This document shows positions 27,555-36,363 of a stretch of DNA of 64,000 bases, piece by piece. The position numbers and the translations under genes are program-made. The DNA is taken from assembly GCF_000010525.1 (NCBI RefSeq), contig NC_009937.1:1369501-1433500 (forward strand). Direction: 5' to 3'. The notes beneath the pieces are model-generated. The model had not been told where the DNA came from, searched no databases, and was given only the letters and a program-made list of their open reading frames with translations. How positions within the stretch are numbered: the first letter of the stretch is position 1; each line of letters begins with the position of its first letter. Origin of the DNA: Azorhizobium caulinodans ORS 571. Lineage in GTDB: Bacteria > Pseudomonadota > Alphaproteobacteria > Rhizobiales > Xanthobacteraceae.

Positions 27555-28352
27555 TCAGCCGCCGTATTCGAGATCGAGGATGTTGCTGGATGCGCCCGAG
27601 GCCGACGCGTCGGAGCCGCCGTCGGAAAAGAGCTCCAGCACCGGATCGCTGCTGGCCGCGCTGCTGTTGGTGGCGTCCCAGACGGCGGAAAAGCGGTCGA
27701 GCAGGGCGGAGACCTTGGTGGGGTCCTGAAGGTCCGCGATGTTCACCTTGGATTCCACCAGATCCTTCTGCTGGTTGATGTCGATGGAACCGAGGCTTTC
27801 CGGCAGATCGTAGACGGTCTGAACCACCTTCCAGAGCTGGCTGTCGCCGAGGATCGAATAGCCGGAGGTGATGTTCGCGGCGTTGCGCTGAAAATAGAGC
27901 GCGAGCTGCGTGCCCTCGTCCTGCTGGCCCACGTCGTTCTCCAACTGCTGTTCCAGATAGCTGTTCACGACCTGCTGGGTCGTGGCGGCCGTATAGCTGG
28001 CAGCGGAATCGTTGGGATTGAGATTGGCGAAAGCCTTCGCGAGGTTCAGGTAGCGCTGGTCGTTGAGCTTGTAGACGAGGCTGGAGGAATCCGAGAGATC
28101 GCTGCTGAGGACCTGCTTCACCAGGGCCTTGGCGTTGGTTTCGTCCGAGAGGCCATAGGCGGTCATGGCATAATTGAGCAGGCGATAGTTGTTCACGAAG
28201 TCGTCCACGCTCGTGACCGACCCGATATTGGCCTCGTAATAGGCCGTATCGCGGGCCACCTCGGGTTGGGCGGCTTCCTGCTTCAGGGCCGTATCGCTGT
28301 TCTTGGAATAATAATTGAAGGTCGCGAATGTCGACCCAAGATAGATGCTCAT
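27555..28352 (-). CDS. DUF1217 family protein, paralogue 2
   Basis: A 265-residue paralogue of the downstream gene. Shared blocks include STFATxNYYxKNS, NYRLxNxAMxAxGLS, SDLSDSSS, YSILGD, NxxDLQDPTKV and a C-terminus ending EYGG, so the two arose by tandem duplication and have since diverged widely. Start at 28352 matches the N-terminus of the paralogue. Flagellar association is family knowledge, not shown by the neighbours. Confidence 0.75.
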   Translation of the reverse strand: MSIYLGSTFATFNYYSKNSDTALKQEAAQPEVARDTAYYEANIGSVTSVDDFVNNYRLLNYAMTAYGLSDETNAKALVKQVLSSDLSDSSSLVYKLNDQRYLNLAKAFANLNPNDSAASYTAATTQQVVNSYLEQQLENDVGQQDEGTQLALYFQRNAANITSGYSILGDSQLWKVVQTVYDLPESLGSIDINQQKDLVESKVNIADLQDPTKVSALLDRFSAVWDATNSSAASSDPVLELFSDGGSDASASGASSNILDLEYGG

Positions 28353-28751
28353 GGCCCCGCTCCCCAGCCCCGGTGGCGGCTCCTGCCGCATGACCTGTTC
28401 CAGCGCAGTGAGATTAATGGCGAGGCGCCTTGTGCTCACCACACACTAAGTTGAGGGTCGTCGCCTGTCGTTTCGTCATCTGACCCAACGGCGGGGGCCG
28501 GTGTATTCGGGACGCTACGGCAAGCAGGGATACTTTCCGAGATCGGACGGATATTTTTAATCCGGCCGTAATCTTCAGGCCGTTGCGGCAGGTTTGCGTG
28601 CATGTTGCTGCAAGGTCTGCGCAAGCCTTCCATGTTGCGCGCTCGATGCGGGGCGCTGACGGTGCGGCCGGAGGCGGGCAAACCTCTGGCGGCGGTGTCA
28701 GGCTGCGCTACAATCGGGCGCGTTTGGATACCGTCACCCGGAGCATGTCAG
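28353..28751. other. Intergenic region between divergent DUF1217 and peroxiredoxin genes
   Basis: About 400 bases that must hold both divergent promoters. No RNA gene, hairpin terminator or known operator was recognised. An 81-codon reading frame on the minus strand (28436-28681) has no family features and is not called as a gene. Confidence 0.5.
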
Positions 28752-29312
28752 ATGAGTGCCCTCGATCCCGCCGCCTTGCCCGTGCCCGAGGATGACGGCG
28801 CCGCAGACCATCTGCCGGGGCTGGAGCTGCCGATCATCCGGCTCATGGGCACCCATGGCCATCCGGTGGATCTCTCCGACCTGTCCGGTCGTGCGGTGGT
28901 CTATGTCTATCCGCGCACCGCGCGGCCGGGCGAGCCGCCGCTGGAGGGGTGGGACGAAATACCTGGCGCCCGCGGCTGCACCGTGCAGTCCTGCGCGTTC
29001 CGGGACCATCTGGAGGATCTGCGGGCCGTCGGCATCGAGCACGTCTTCGGCCTCTCGGCGCAGGACACGGAACATCAGAAGGAAGTGGCCACACGCCTCA
29101 ACCTGCCGTTTCCGCTGCTCTCCGACCATGGCCTGCAACTGGCCCGCGCCATCCGGCTCCCCACCTTCGAGGTCGGCGGGCTCAAACTCCTCAAGCGGCT
29201 CACGCTGGTCGTGGAAGATGGGGCCATCGCCCACACCTTCTATCCCGTGTTTCCGCCCGAGGAGAGCGCGCGGCAGGTGGTCGAGTTCTTCCGGACCTAT
29301 GACAGGGGCTGA
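28752..29312 (+). CDS. Peroxiredoxin, PrxQ/BCP-like
   Basis: A 186-residue thiol peroxidase. The C-x4-C active site of the BCP/PrxQ class is present as GCTVQSCAFRDH (C76 peroxidatic, C81 resolving), after the YVYPRTARPG strand. The conserved segment NLPFPLLSDHGLQLARA follows. An N-terminal extension of about 20 residues precedes the thioredoxin fold. ATG at 28752 is chosen because the upstream extension shows no homology to the family. Confidence 0.85.
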   Translation: MSALDPAALPVPEDDGAADHLPGLELPIIRLMGTHGHPVDLSDLSGRAVVYVYPRTARPGEPPLEGWDEIPGARGCTVQSCAFRDHLEDLRAVGIEHVFGLSAQDTEHQKEVATRLNLPFPLLSDHGLQLARAIRLPTFEVGGLKLLKRLTLVVEDGAIAHTFYPVFPPEESARQVVEFFRTYDRG

Positions 29313-29453
29313 CCGGATCATCCGACCTTCCCCGGAGGTTGCGGGTTAAGGCATTGAGGAAGCGATGGATTTATCGCTTCTCCCCCCCCTCTGTCCGGCG
29401 CTAGCCTTCGCCTCCCGGCAGGTCTGCGGACCTGCGCAGACAGGGAGACGCAT

Positions 29454-30809
29454 ATGCTGGAACCGACGCCCCCCGACATGCAGGCCCTTGGTGCGCTCCG
29501 TCCCGGCGACCCCGCCGAGAAGCTGGCAGCGGCCGTGGGCTCCCGCTGGCGGGCGCCGCTTCCCCATGAGGGCGGGTGGGTGCGCTACCTGGACCGCTCG
29601 TTCCATGTGACCGCGCGCCTTGATCGTGCGGGCCGGCTGGGGCGGATCGAGTTTCGCGGAAATTTCGATCCGGAGGTCTCCATTGCGGGCCTGCGGGTGC
29701 GCATGCCGGAGGCGGAGCTCGCCGCCGTCGCGCCGGATCTCCATCTCTCCAAGCCGCCGGAGGGCGGCGCGCCCTATCGCTTCGGATCGCGCGACCTGCC
29801 GAGCGGCGCCCGCCAGTTCGTTGAGACGGGCTATGGCAAGGTTCAGCGCATCCAGCTGTTCCATCCGAAGGCCGTCTATCCCTCCTGGCGCGATCTCAGC
29901 CTCACGCCGCCCTCCGCCGCCTTCAACGTGCGCGTCGTTCCGGGTCTGAAGCCGCGCGGCAGCGACGCGCCGGAGGGCTGGTGCTGCGGCCTGCCGCGGG
30001 GCATCACGCCCGCGCAATGGCCGCTGTCCACCGAGACCGGCCTGCCTCTGGAGCACCATTTCACCGTGCGGGTGCCGGAGCCCTACCGGGTCCATGGTGC
30101 GCAATATGTGGCGCTCGCGCTCTTCAGCGACACCACTACGGAGAACCGCAGCGCGCCGCAGGTGCTGGACGTGATGACCATGGCCATGGACGGACGGGCG
30201 CTGCCTGAGGCGCCCGATCCGGCGATCGCGCCCTTCGTGGCCTCTCTGCGCAACCGCCATCCCATGGAGTTCCGCTCCTACGACATCCTCTATTCCACCC
30301 ATGCCGCCATCTGGCTGACCGAGGCAGAGTTCAACGGACCGGAGTGCGAGCCGCCGGAGCCGATCCGGACCGCAGCCAATGAGGACGCACAGTGGCAGGA
30401 CTGGCGGCAGACGACAGCGGCCCAGCGCCTGTTCGGCTGGAATGGGCAGGAGCCGTTCGATAGCGACTATTATCTGCATCGGCTGGCGGGCCGCCGGCCG
30501 GAAGGCCCCTGGGACATTCTGGCCCTCAGCATCACGCCGGCGGAGGATCCCAATGCCGGGCGTGAGCCGGTGGACTTCGGGGAGGGGCATAATCCCGACG
30601 GCTATGTGCCCGCCTTCAGCGAGGAATGGGATCGTCTCGGGCTCGAGCTGAAGTATGACGACCTCCAGTTCGGCGGCACCGTGATCACCGGCGACGGCTT
30701 CGACGAACTGTCGCCCTTCTTCCTGGTCATCCGCGAGACCGCGGGCATGTGGAACCTTGCGGGTCACGCGGTGCCGTTCGATCTCGTCTCCATGCGCACG
30801 CTGTTCTGA
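29454..30809 (+). CDS. Uncharacterised 451-residue soluble protein
   Basis: Not recognised with certainty. There is no signal peptide or membrane segment. The N-terminal ~90 residues (ALRPGDPAEKLAAAVG, then WVRYLDRSFHVTARLDRAGR) look like a repeatable beta-rich module seen in some immunity-like proteins; the middle part has GWCCGLPRGITPAQWPLS and LEHHFTVRVPEPYR; the C-terminal ~150 residues are Trp/Asp-rich. The coding bias (strong G/C at third positions, no stop over 1.3 kb) and length support a real gene. It stands alone between the peroxiredoxin gene and a convergent cytochrome c gene, 6 bases away. Function unknown; a link to toxin immunity is only a weak impression. Confidence 0.7.
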   Translation: MLEPTPPDMQALGALRPGDPAEKLAAAVGSRWRAPLPHEGGWVRYLDRSFHVTARLDRAGRLGRIEFRGNFDPEVSIAGLRVRMPEAELAAVAPDLHLSKPPEGGAPYRFGSRDLPSGARQFVETGYGKVQRIQLFHPKAVYPSWRDLSLTPPSAAFNVRVVPGLKPRGSDAPEGWCCGLPRGITPAQWPLSTETGLPLEHHFTVRVPEPYRVHGAQYVALALFSDTTTENRSAPQVLDVMTMAMDGRALPEAPDPAIAPFVASLRNRHPMEFRSYDILYSTHAAIWLTEAEFNGPECEPPEPIRTAANEDAQWQDWRQTTAAQRLFGWNGQEPFDSDYYLHRLAGRRPEGPWDILALSITPAEDPNAGREPVDFGEGHNPDGYVPAFSEEWDRLGLELKYDDLQFGGTVITGDGFDELSPFFLVIRETAGMWNLAGHAVPFDLVSMRTLF

Positions 30810-30815
30810 CGGGTC

Positions 30816-31283
30816 TCAGGGCCCCGTCTGCCGCATCAGGTAGGCGATGACGTCGGCCCGGTCGCGGGCGGACTCAAGCCCGGCAAAGCCCATGCTGGTG
30901 CCGGGCGCAAAGGCTTGCGGGTCCTTCAGCCAGGCATCCATCCGCTCGAGCGTCCAGCGTCCGCCCACCGCTTGCAGGGCAGCGGTGTAGCTGAAGCGCG
31001 GGCTGTTCCGGCCGATCAGGCTGCCCATCACGCCATGGAGGTTCGGTCCGTCGAGATTGCCGCCGGCGCGTCCGACGGAATGGCAGGATCCGCAGATGCG
31101 GAAGACCTGCGCTCCGGCGGCCGGGTCCGCATCGCGGAGCAGGTCGGCGAGGGTGGCGTTTTCCGGCACCGGCCGGGGCGGGCGCTGGCTCGGCGCGAAG
31201 CCCGGCCAGAACCGCCATGCCAGAGCGACCGCGCAGGCGCCGATGCCGACGCCGAGAGCGATGGAGAGGAGGGGGTGCCGCAT
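30816..31283 (-). CDS. Membrane-anchored c-type cytochrome
   Basis: A 155-residue class I cytochrome c. An uncleaved N-terminal membrane anchor (about 5-24) is followed by a Pro-rich linker, the haem motif C64-G-S-C67-H68 and the axial methionine M131 in GTSMGF. It resembles CycM/c2-type membrane cytochromes that carry electrons from bc1 to oxidases. Its start is 18 bases from the end of the uracil-DNA glycosylase gene, in the same minus-strand operon. Confidence 0.87.
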   Translation of the reverse strand: MRHPLLSIALGVGIGACAVALAWRFWPGFAPSQRPPRPVPENATLADLLRDADPAAGAQVFRICGSCHSVGRAGGNLDGPNLHGVMGSLIGRNSPRFSYTAALQAVGGRWTLERMDAWLKDPQAFAPGTSMGFAGLESARDRADVIAYLMRQTGP

Positions 31284-31301
31284 GTCCGCCCCGTGGCCCC
31301 C

Positions 31302-31937
31302 TCAGGCAGCGTCGAGGAAGCTTCGGACCTGCGAGAAGACGGCGCGGAACATCTCGGGCGTCAGTACGCCGGTGTTGGTGTTGTAACGGGAGCAATGATA
31401 GCTGCCGAACACCGTATGGCCGCCGATCTCGCGCCGGGTCCCATGGCCGAAGGGCGCGCGCGACATGCGTTCGCCCAGCGTCACCACAACGGAATCATGC
31501 GCGATCTTGCCGAGGGCCACGATGGCGGACAGGCGCGGCATCTGCGCCATCGCTGCCGCAAGGAAGGGGCGGCAGGTGCGGATTTCTTCCGTGGTCGGCT
31601 TGTTCTCCGGCGGCACACAGCGCACCGCATTCACGATACGGGCGTCGATCAGTTCCAGGCCGTCATCGGGATCGGCGCGATAGGTGCCGCGCGCGAAGCC
31701 GAAATGGATGAGCGTCTCGTAGAGCAGGTCCCCCGCATAGTCGCCCGTGAAGGGGCGTCCCGTGCGGTTGGCTCCGCGCAGGCCGGGGGCGAGGCCGACG
31801 ATGAGCAGGCGAGCCTCCTGTGGTCCGAAGGTCGGAACCGGAGCGTTGAACCAGGACGGCTCCGCCGCCCGCCAGGTGGAGCGGAAGGAGACGAGGCGCG
31901 GGCACAAAGGGCAATCGCGCCCCGGGTCTGCAAGCAT
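31302..31937 (-). CDS. Family-5 uracil-DNA glycosylase (UDGb)
   Basis: A 211-residue base-excision repair enzyme. The family-5 motifs are clear: GLAPGLRGANRTGRPFTGD near residues 48-66 and HCSRYNTNTG at 181-190. Four cysteines, C9, C12, C107 and C122, fit the [4Fe-4S] cluster of families 4 and 5. Family-5 enzymes lack the usual catalytic Asp/Asn in motif 1 and also act on deaminated purines. The gene follows the NYN gene by 8 bases. Confidence 0.9.
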   Translation of the reverse strand: MLADPGRDCPLCPRLVSFRSTWRAAEPSWFNAPVPTFGPQEARLLIVGLAPGLRGANRTGRPFTGDYAGDLLYETLIHFGFARGTYRADPDDGLELIDARIVNAVRCVPPENKPTTEEIRTCRPFLAAAMAQMPRLSAIVALGKIAHDSVVVTLGERMSRAPFGHGTRREIGGHTVFGSYHCSRYNTNTGVLTPEMFRAVFSQVRSFLDAA

Positions 31938-31945
31938 CGAAACGG

Positions 31946-32551
31946 TCAGTTCTCGTTCGGGTCCGCCACGGGGGCGCCGCGCCGCTCAAGGAAACGGGGC
32001 GTCTCCTGAAGGCGGTTGGCGCGCTCGGCCGGATCACGTCCGATTTTCGCCTGAAGGTCAACCAGATCGATGAAGACGTCGGCCTGACGGCGCAGGTCGT
32101 CGGAGATCAGCGGCGGCTGGGTCGAGATGGTGGAGACGACGCTGACGCGGACGCCCTTGCGCTGCAGGGCTTCCACAAGAGAGCGGAAATCGCCGTCGCC
32201 GGAGAAGAGGACGATGTGGTCGAGGCTGCCGGCCAGTTCCATGGCATCGACGGCGATCTCGATGTCCATGTTGCCCCGCACACGGCGTCGGCCCTGGCTG
32301 TCCGTGAACTCCCGCGCGAGCTTCGTTACGACGGAATAACCGTTGTAATCCAGCCAATCCAGCAGCGGGCGGATGGACGAATATTCCTGGTCCTCGACCA
32401 GTGTCGTATAGTAGAAGGCGCGGAGCAAATACCCGCGGCTCTGGAATTCTTTTAGCAAGCGCTTGTAGTCGATATCGAATCCAAGAGCTTTCGTGGCTGA
32501 ATACAGATTGGCGCCATCGATGAACAGCGCGATCTTTTCCATACCCTGCAT
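31946..32551 (-). CDS. NYN-domain protein (LabA/DUF88 family)
   Basis: A 201-residue PIN-like NYN-domain protein, a predicted metal-dependent ribonuclease or RNA-binding factor. Acidic active-site residues are visible in ALFIDGANLY, GNMDIEIAVDAM and LFSGDGDFRSLV. The internal ATG three codons in (32542) would also fit the family N-terminus (EKIALFIDGANLY). It is first in a minus-strand unit with the UDGb and cytochrome genes, and divergent from rpoZ; NYN next to rpoZ is common in Rhizobiales. Confidence 0.88.
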   Translation of the reverse strand: MQGMEKIALFIDGANLYSATKALGFDIDYKRLLKEFQSRGYLLRAFYYTTLVEDQEYSSIRPLLDWLDYNGYSVVTKLAREFTDSQGRRRVRGNMDIEIAVDAMELAGSLDHIVLFSGDGDFRSLVEALQRKGVRVSVVSTISTQPPLISDDLRRQADVFIDLVDLQAKIGRDPAERANRLQETPRFLERRGAPVADPNEN

Positions 32552-32667
32552 ATTCGTTTCACCGACCCTAAAAACTAGACGTTACCCTACAGGGATTTTA
32601 AATTTGTATCGCATGCCATTTCTCAAGCATGGCGGGTCCGAGCGCAAGCGAAAAACGCATCGGTTGC

Positions 32668-32696
32668 TTGCCTGCTAATCCCAAATCGGATATAGC
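32668..32696 (+). promoter_or_regulatory. Candidate rpoZ promoter
   Basis: TTGCCT (32668-32673), 17-base spacer, TATAGC (32691-32696), about 57 bases before the rpoZ start. Both hexamers are imperfect; assigned by eye. Confidence 0.3.
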
Positions 32697-32752
32697 GCCA
32701 AACTTTCCCACGCTTCGCCCAGCCGTAGCGCGCACCAAGGAGTGCCGACACC

Positions 32753-33139
32753 ATGGCCCGTGTCACCGTTGAGGATTGCATCGATAAGGTGGACAACCGT
32801 TTCGAGCTTGTCCTCCTCGCCGGCCATCGCGCCCGCATGATCTCGTCCGGCTCGCCGATCACGGTGGACCGCGATAACGACAAAAATCCGGTCGTTGCGC
32901 TGCGCGAGATCGCTGACGAGACGGTCAGCCCCGAGGATCTCAAGGAAGACCTCATCCACTCGCTCCAGAAGTACACGGAAGTGGACGAGCCGGAGCCCGA
33001 GTCCGTGCCGCTCATCGCCAGCAGCGAAGGCGGCGTCGACGACGCCGATATCGTTCTGGACCGCATGACCGAGGAAGAACTCCTCGCCGGTCTCCAGGGC
33101 CTTGTGCCGCCGGAGCAGACGGACGACGACGAGGGGTGA
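32753..33139 (+). CDS. rpoZ: DNA-directed RNA polymerase subunit omega
   Basis: A 128-residue omega subunit that helps fold beta-prime and assemble RNA polymerase. N-terminal [20 protein letters not shown] and the [10 protein letters not shown] stretch are diagnostic, followed by the [12 protein letters not shown] segment. The acidic tail after about residue 75 is usual in Rhizobiales. The start codon follows an AAGGAG site about eleven bases away. Confidence 0.95.
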   Translation: MARVTVEDCIDKVDNRFELVLLAGHRARMISSGSPITVDRDNDKNPVVALREIADETVSPEDLKEDLIHSLQKYTEVDEPEPESVPLIASSEGGVDDADIVLDRMTEEELLAGLQGLVPPEQTDDDEG

Positions 33140-33182
33140 CCACCCCGCTGGGGCCGCGTGCGGTCCCGCACTTCAAATTCGA

Positions 33183-33218
33183 CGCCAGCAGGGTCTCTCG
33201 GGATTCTGCTGGCGTTTT
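33183..33218 (+). terminator. Rho-independent terminator of rpoZ
   Basis: Nine-bp perfect stem CGCCAGCAG / CTGCTGGCG (33183-33191, 33206-33214) with a 14-base loop, followed by TTTT, 43 bases after the rpoZ stop. Confidence 0.8.
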
Positions 33219-33398
33219 GCATTGTGTGCATAGCTTTTGAATTGAGTTGGCACAGTTTTGCATGGCGTCCGTCGCGCGGCAATCCGTTCGCCGGCCGCGC
33301 ATCCGCCTTGGGACGCGATGACGCGTCCCTCTCCGCTTAAGGCTGGACGAGAGGGTATCTGTGTCGGGTATTTCAAGGGGCGGCGGGTAGCCGCCGCG

Positions 33399-34751
33399 TC
33401 AGAAGCCGACGGCAGAGCCGATCAGATCATAGGCGTCCGCCGCCTCGATCTTCACCGTGGCGATCTCGCCCACGCGCAGCGGGCGCCGGGAGGCGATCTT
33501 CACCGAGCCGTCGATCTCCGGCGCATCGCCCTTGGTGCGGCCGATGGCGCCGCCGGGCGTCACGCTGTCGATGATGACCTGCTGGCGGGTGCCCACCTTA
33601 CGCTTGAGGCGGCGGGCGGAGATTGCCTGCTGCTTCAGCATGAAGCGGTCGTAGCGCTCGGCCTTCACCTCGTCCGGCACCGGATTTTCCAGCGCATTGG
33701 CGGGTGCGCCCGCCACCGGCTCGAACTTGAAGCAACCGACGCGGTCGAGCTGTGCTTCGTCGAGGAAGTCCAGCAGTTCCTGGAACTCCTCCTCGGTCTC
33801 GCCGGGGAAGCCGACGATGAAGGTGGAGCGCAGGGTGATGTCGGGCACCGCATCCCGCCACGCCAGCACGCGGGCCAGCGTCTTCTCCTGCGCCGCCGGA
33901 CGCTTCATCCGCCGCAGCACGGTGGGGCTGGCGTGCTGGAAGGGAATGTCGAGATAGGGCAGCACCTTGCCGCTCGCCATCAGCTCCATCACCCGGTCCA
34001 CGTGCGGATAGGGATAGACGTAATGGAGGCGCACCCAGGCGCCGAGATCGCCCAGCGCATCGGCCAGATCAAAGAAGCGGGTCGCCCAGTCGCGGTCCTT
34101 CCAGCGGCTCTCGGCATATTTCAGGTCGACGCCATAGGCCGAGGTGTCCTGCGAGATGACGAGCAGTTCCTTCACGCCGGCCGCCACCAGCTTTTCCGCC
34201 TCGCGCATCACCTCGTTCAGCGGGCGGCTCACGAGATCGCCGCGCAGCTTCGGGATGATGCAGAAGGTGCAGCGGTTGTTGCAGCCTTCTGAAATCTTCA
34301 GATAGGCGTAGTGGCGCGGCGTGAGCTTCACGCCCTGTTCGGGCACGAGGTCCAGGAAGGGATCGTGCTTGGGCGGCACCGCCTGGTGCACGGCGTCAAG
34401 CACGCTTTCATATTGCTGCGGGCCGGTGATGGCGAGCACGCTCGGGTGGACGGCGCGGATCTGCTCCGGCTCGGCGCCCATGCAGCCGGTCACGACCACC
34501 TTGCCGTTCTCCGCCAGCGCCTCGCCGATGGCCGAGAGGCTTTCCGCCTTGGCGCTGTCGAGGAAGCCGCAGGTGTTCACGATGACGAGATCGGCGCCGT
34601 CGTGGTTGCGCGTCAGCTCATAGCCTTCCGCCCTGAGGCGCGTGACGATGCGCTCGCTGTCCACCAGAGCCTTGGGGCATCCCAGCGAAACGAAGGAGAT
34701 GCGGGGCGCCGCCGGGGTTGCGGTCGAGAGCGTGCTGGTGGGTTCGGCCAT
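33399..34751 (-). CDS. rimO: Ribosomal protein S12 methylthiotransferase
   Basis: A 450-residue radical-SAM enzyme that methylthiolates the conserved aspartate of ribosomal protein S12. Cluster 1 cysteines are C25 (LGCPKA), C61 (NTCGF) and C90 (TGCMG); the radical-SAM motif is C157-x3-C161-x2-C164 (CNNRCTFC). A C-terminal TRAM domain is present. [11 protein letters not shown] distinguishes RimO from the tRNA enzyme MiaB. Confidence 0.94.
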   Translation of the reverse strand: MAEPTSTLSTATPAAPRISFVSLGCPKALVDSERIVTRLRAEGYELTRNHDGADLVIVNTCGFLDSAKAESLSAIGEALAENGKVVVTGCMGAEPEQIRAVHPSVLAITGPQQYESVLDAVHQAVPPKHDPFLDLVPEQGVKLTPRHYAYLKISEGCNNRCTFCIIPKLRGDLVSRPLNEVMREAEKLVAAGVKELLVISQDTSAYGVDLKYAESRWKDRDWATRFFDLADALGDLGAWVRLHYVYPYPHVDRVMELMASGKVLPYLDIPFQHASPTVLRRMKRPAAQEKTLARVLAWRDAVPDITLRSTFIVGFPGETEEEFQELLDFLDEAQLDRVGCFKFEPVAGAPANALENPVPDEVKAERYDRFMLKQQAISARRLKRKVGTRQQVIIDSVTPGGAIGRTKGDAPEIDGSVKIASRRPLRVGEIATVKIEAADAYDLIGSAVGF

Positions 34752-34950
34752 GATGTGGCGCGCAGGTCCGTTTGGTATCAGAGAGCGCAGAGGCGTTACG
34801 GGAGGTTGACCCGCCCGTCAATCCCGCTGCCGCATGGCTGCCCGGCGCGGGCGCTGTCCGGGCGCATCCCACGGTACCGTCCTCCTTGCGCCTTTCCGTC
34901 CCGTGGCGCCCAAGGTACACAACTCCAGCCTGTCCGGTTGGGGTGCCCGC

Positions 34951-36318
34951 ATGATTTATCTGATCGCGTCCATCGCCGGCATCGCCGGCCTGCTCTTCGG
35001 CTTTGATGAAGGCGTCATCGCCGGCGCGCTGCATCTCCTGCGCGCGGAATTCACCATCTCTCCCCTGGCCGAAGGGCTGATGACCGCGACGGTTCCGTTC
35101 GGCGCCATCGGCGGGGCGCTGCTCGCGGGCTGGCTGGCCGGGCCCATGGGGCGGCGCAAGCTGCTGCTGGGCGCGGCGCTGCTGTTCGTCTTCGGCGCAC
35201 TGCTGTCTGCGGTGGCGACGAGCCTTGCCCATGTGTGTATCGCCCGCCTTCTGCTCGGGCTGGCCATCGGCGTCGCCGCCATGATCGCCCCGCTCTATAT
35301 TTCGGAGACCGCCCCCGCCCGCATCCGGGGCATGCTGGTGTCCATCTATCAGCTCGCCATCACGCTCGGCATCCTCGGCGCCTATCTGGTGGGCTACGTC
35401 TTCTCCGATAGCTGGCGGACCATGTTCGCCACGGGAATGGTGCCGGGCCTGATCCTGTTCTTCGGCGTGGTGGTGCTGTCCGACACGCCGCGCTGGCTGG
35501 TGCTGCGCGGGCGGCGCGACGAGGCCCGCGCGGTCATCGCCCGCACGCAGGGGCTGCCGCGGGATCATCGCGACGTGGTGGCCGAGCTGCGGGAGATCGA
35601 GAAGGCGGCGGCGGCCGATGAGGCACAGGGCGGCTGGCGCGACCTGCTCAGCCCCACCGTGCGGCCGGCGCTGGTGGTGGGCATGGGGCTGTTCCTGCTC
35701 CAGCAGCTCAGCGGCATCAACGCGGTAATCTATTTCGCGCCCACCGTCTTCCGCCTGTCCGGCTTCGACAACACCTCCACCCAGATGCTCGCCACCGTGG
35801 GTGTGGGATGCGTCAACGTCCTGATGACCTTCGTGGCCATGGGGCTCATCGATCGCATCGGCCGGCGCAAGCTCATGTTCATCGGCTTTGCCGGGGCGGC
35901 GCTCAGCCTCGGCATGATCGCGGTGGCGGCCGGCACGGGCGCCAGCGATCTGCAGGCGCTCGCGCTGGTGGGGCTGCTGCTCTACATCGCCGCCTTCGCG
36001 GTCGCCATCGGGCCGCTGCCGTGGGTGATGATGTCGGAAATCTTCCCGCTGCACCTGCGCGGCCCCGGCATGAGCGCGGCCTCCATCACAAACTGGGTGT
36101 TCAACTTTATCGTGGTGCTGACCTTCCCCGTGCTGGTGGAGGCCATCGGCCTTGCGGGTGTGTTCGGCATCTATGCGCTGGTCTGCCTCGCCGGGCTCGT
36201 ATTCACCGCCCGCCTCGTGCCGGAGACCAGCCAGGTGTCGCTGGAGGAGATCGAGGCGCATCTGAAGGCTGGCAAGCCGTTCAGCGCCCTTGCCACCCGC
36301 GCGCCGGACAGGACCTGA
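34951..36318 (+). CDS. MFS sugar:proton symporter-like transporter
   Basis: A 455-residue, twelve-segment transporter of the sugar porter family. Signature features are GFDEGVIAGAL in the first segment, the GPMGRRKL loop, RLLLGLAIGVAA, LQQLSGINAVIYFAP in segment 7, DRIGRRKL in the second half and the C-terminal PETSQVSLEEIE. The ATG at 34951 places the first membrane segment directly at the N-terminus. Substrate probably a monosaccharide such as xylose, galactose or inositol; not determinable further. Confidence 0.88.
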   Translation: MIYLIASIAGIAGLLFGFDEGVIAGALHLLRAEFTISPLAEGLMTATVPFGAIGGALLAGWLAGPMGRRKLLLGAALLFVFGALLSAVATSLAHVCIARLLLGLAIGVAAMIAPLYISETAPARIRGMLVSIYQLAITLGILGAYLVGYVFSDSWRTMFATGMVPGLILFFGVVVLSDTPRWLVLRGRRDEARAVIARTQGLPRDHRDVVAELREIEKAAAADEAQGGWRDLLSPTVRPALVVGMGLFLLQQLSGINAVIYFAPTVFRLSGFDNTSTQMLATVGVGCVNVLMTFVAMGLIDRIGRRKLMFIGFAGAALSLGMIAVAAGTGASDLQALALVGLLLYIAAFAVAIGPLPWVMMSEIFPLHLRGPGMSAASITNWVFNFIVVLTFPVLVEAIGLAGVFGIYALVCLAGLVFTARLVPETSQVSLEEIEAHLKAGKPFSALATRAPDRT

Positions 36319-36324
36319 CCCCGA

Positions 36325-36354
36325 CCGGGTCGCCGCCCGAAGGCGGCGGCCCGG
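36325..36354. terminator. GC-rich hairpin between convergent MFS and TonB-receptor genes
   Basis: A 13-bp stem with one T-G wobble (36325-36337 against 36342-36354) and a CGAA loop. It lies 7 bases after the MFS stop and 10 bases beyond the receptor stop. No T-run is present on either strand, so termination is likely but not canonical. Confidence 0.55.
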
Positions 36355-36363
36355 ACCCTGCGC

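Noticed and set aside
28436-28681. 81-codon frame on the minus strand upstream of the DUF1217 pair
   Set aside because: No recognisable family, no clear ribosome site, composition like non-coding GC-rich DNA.
33247-33262. Sigma54-like promoter TTGGCAC...TTGCA downstream of rpoZ
   Set aside because: Only nine bases separate the GG and GC doublets instead of ten, and no plausible gene follows on the plus strand.
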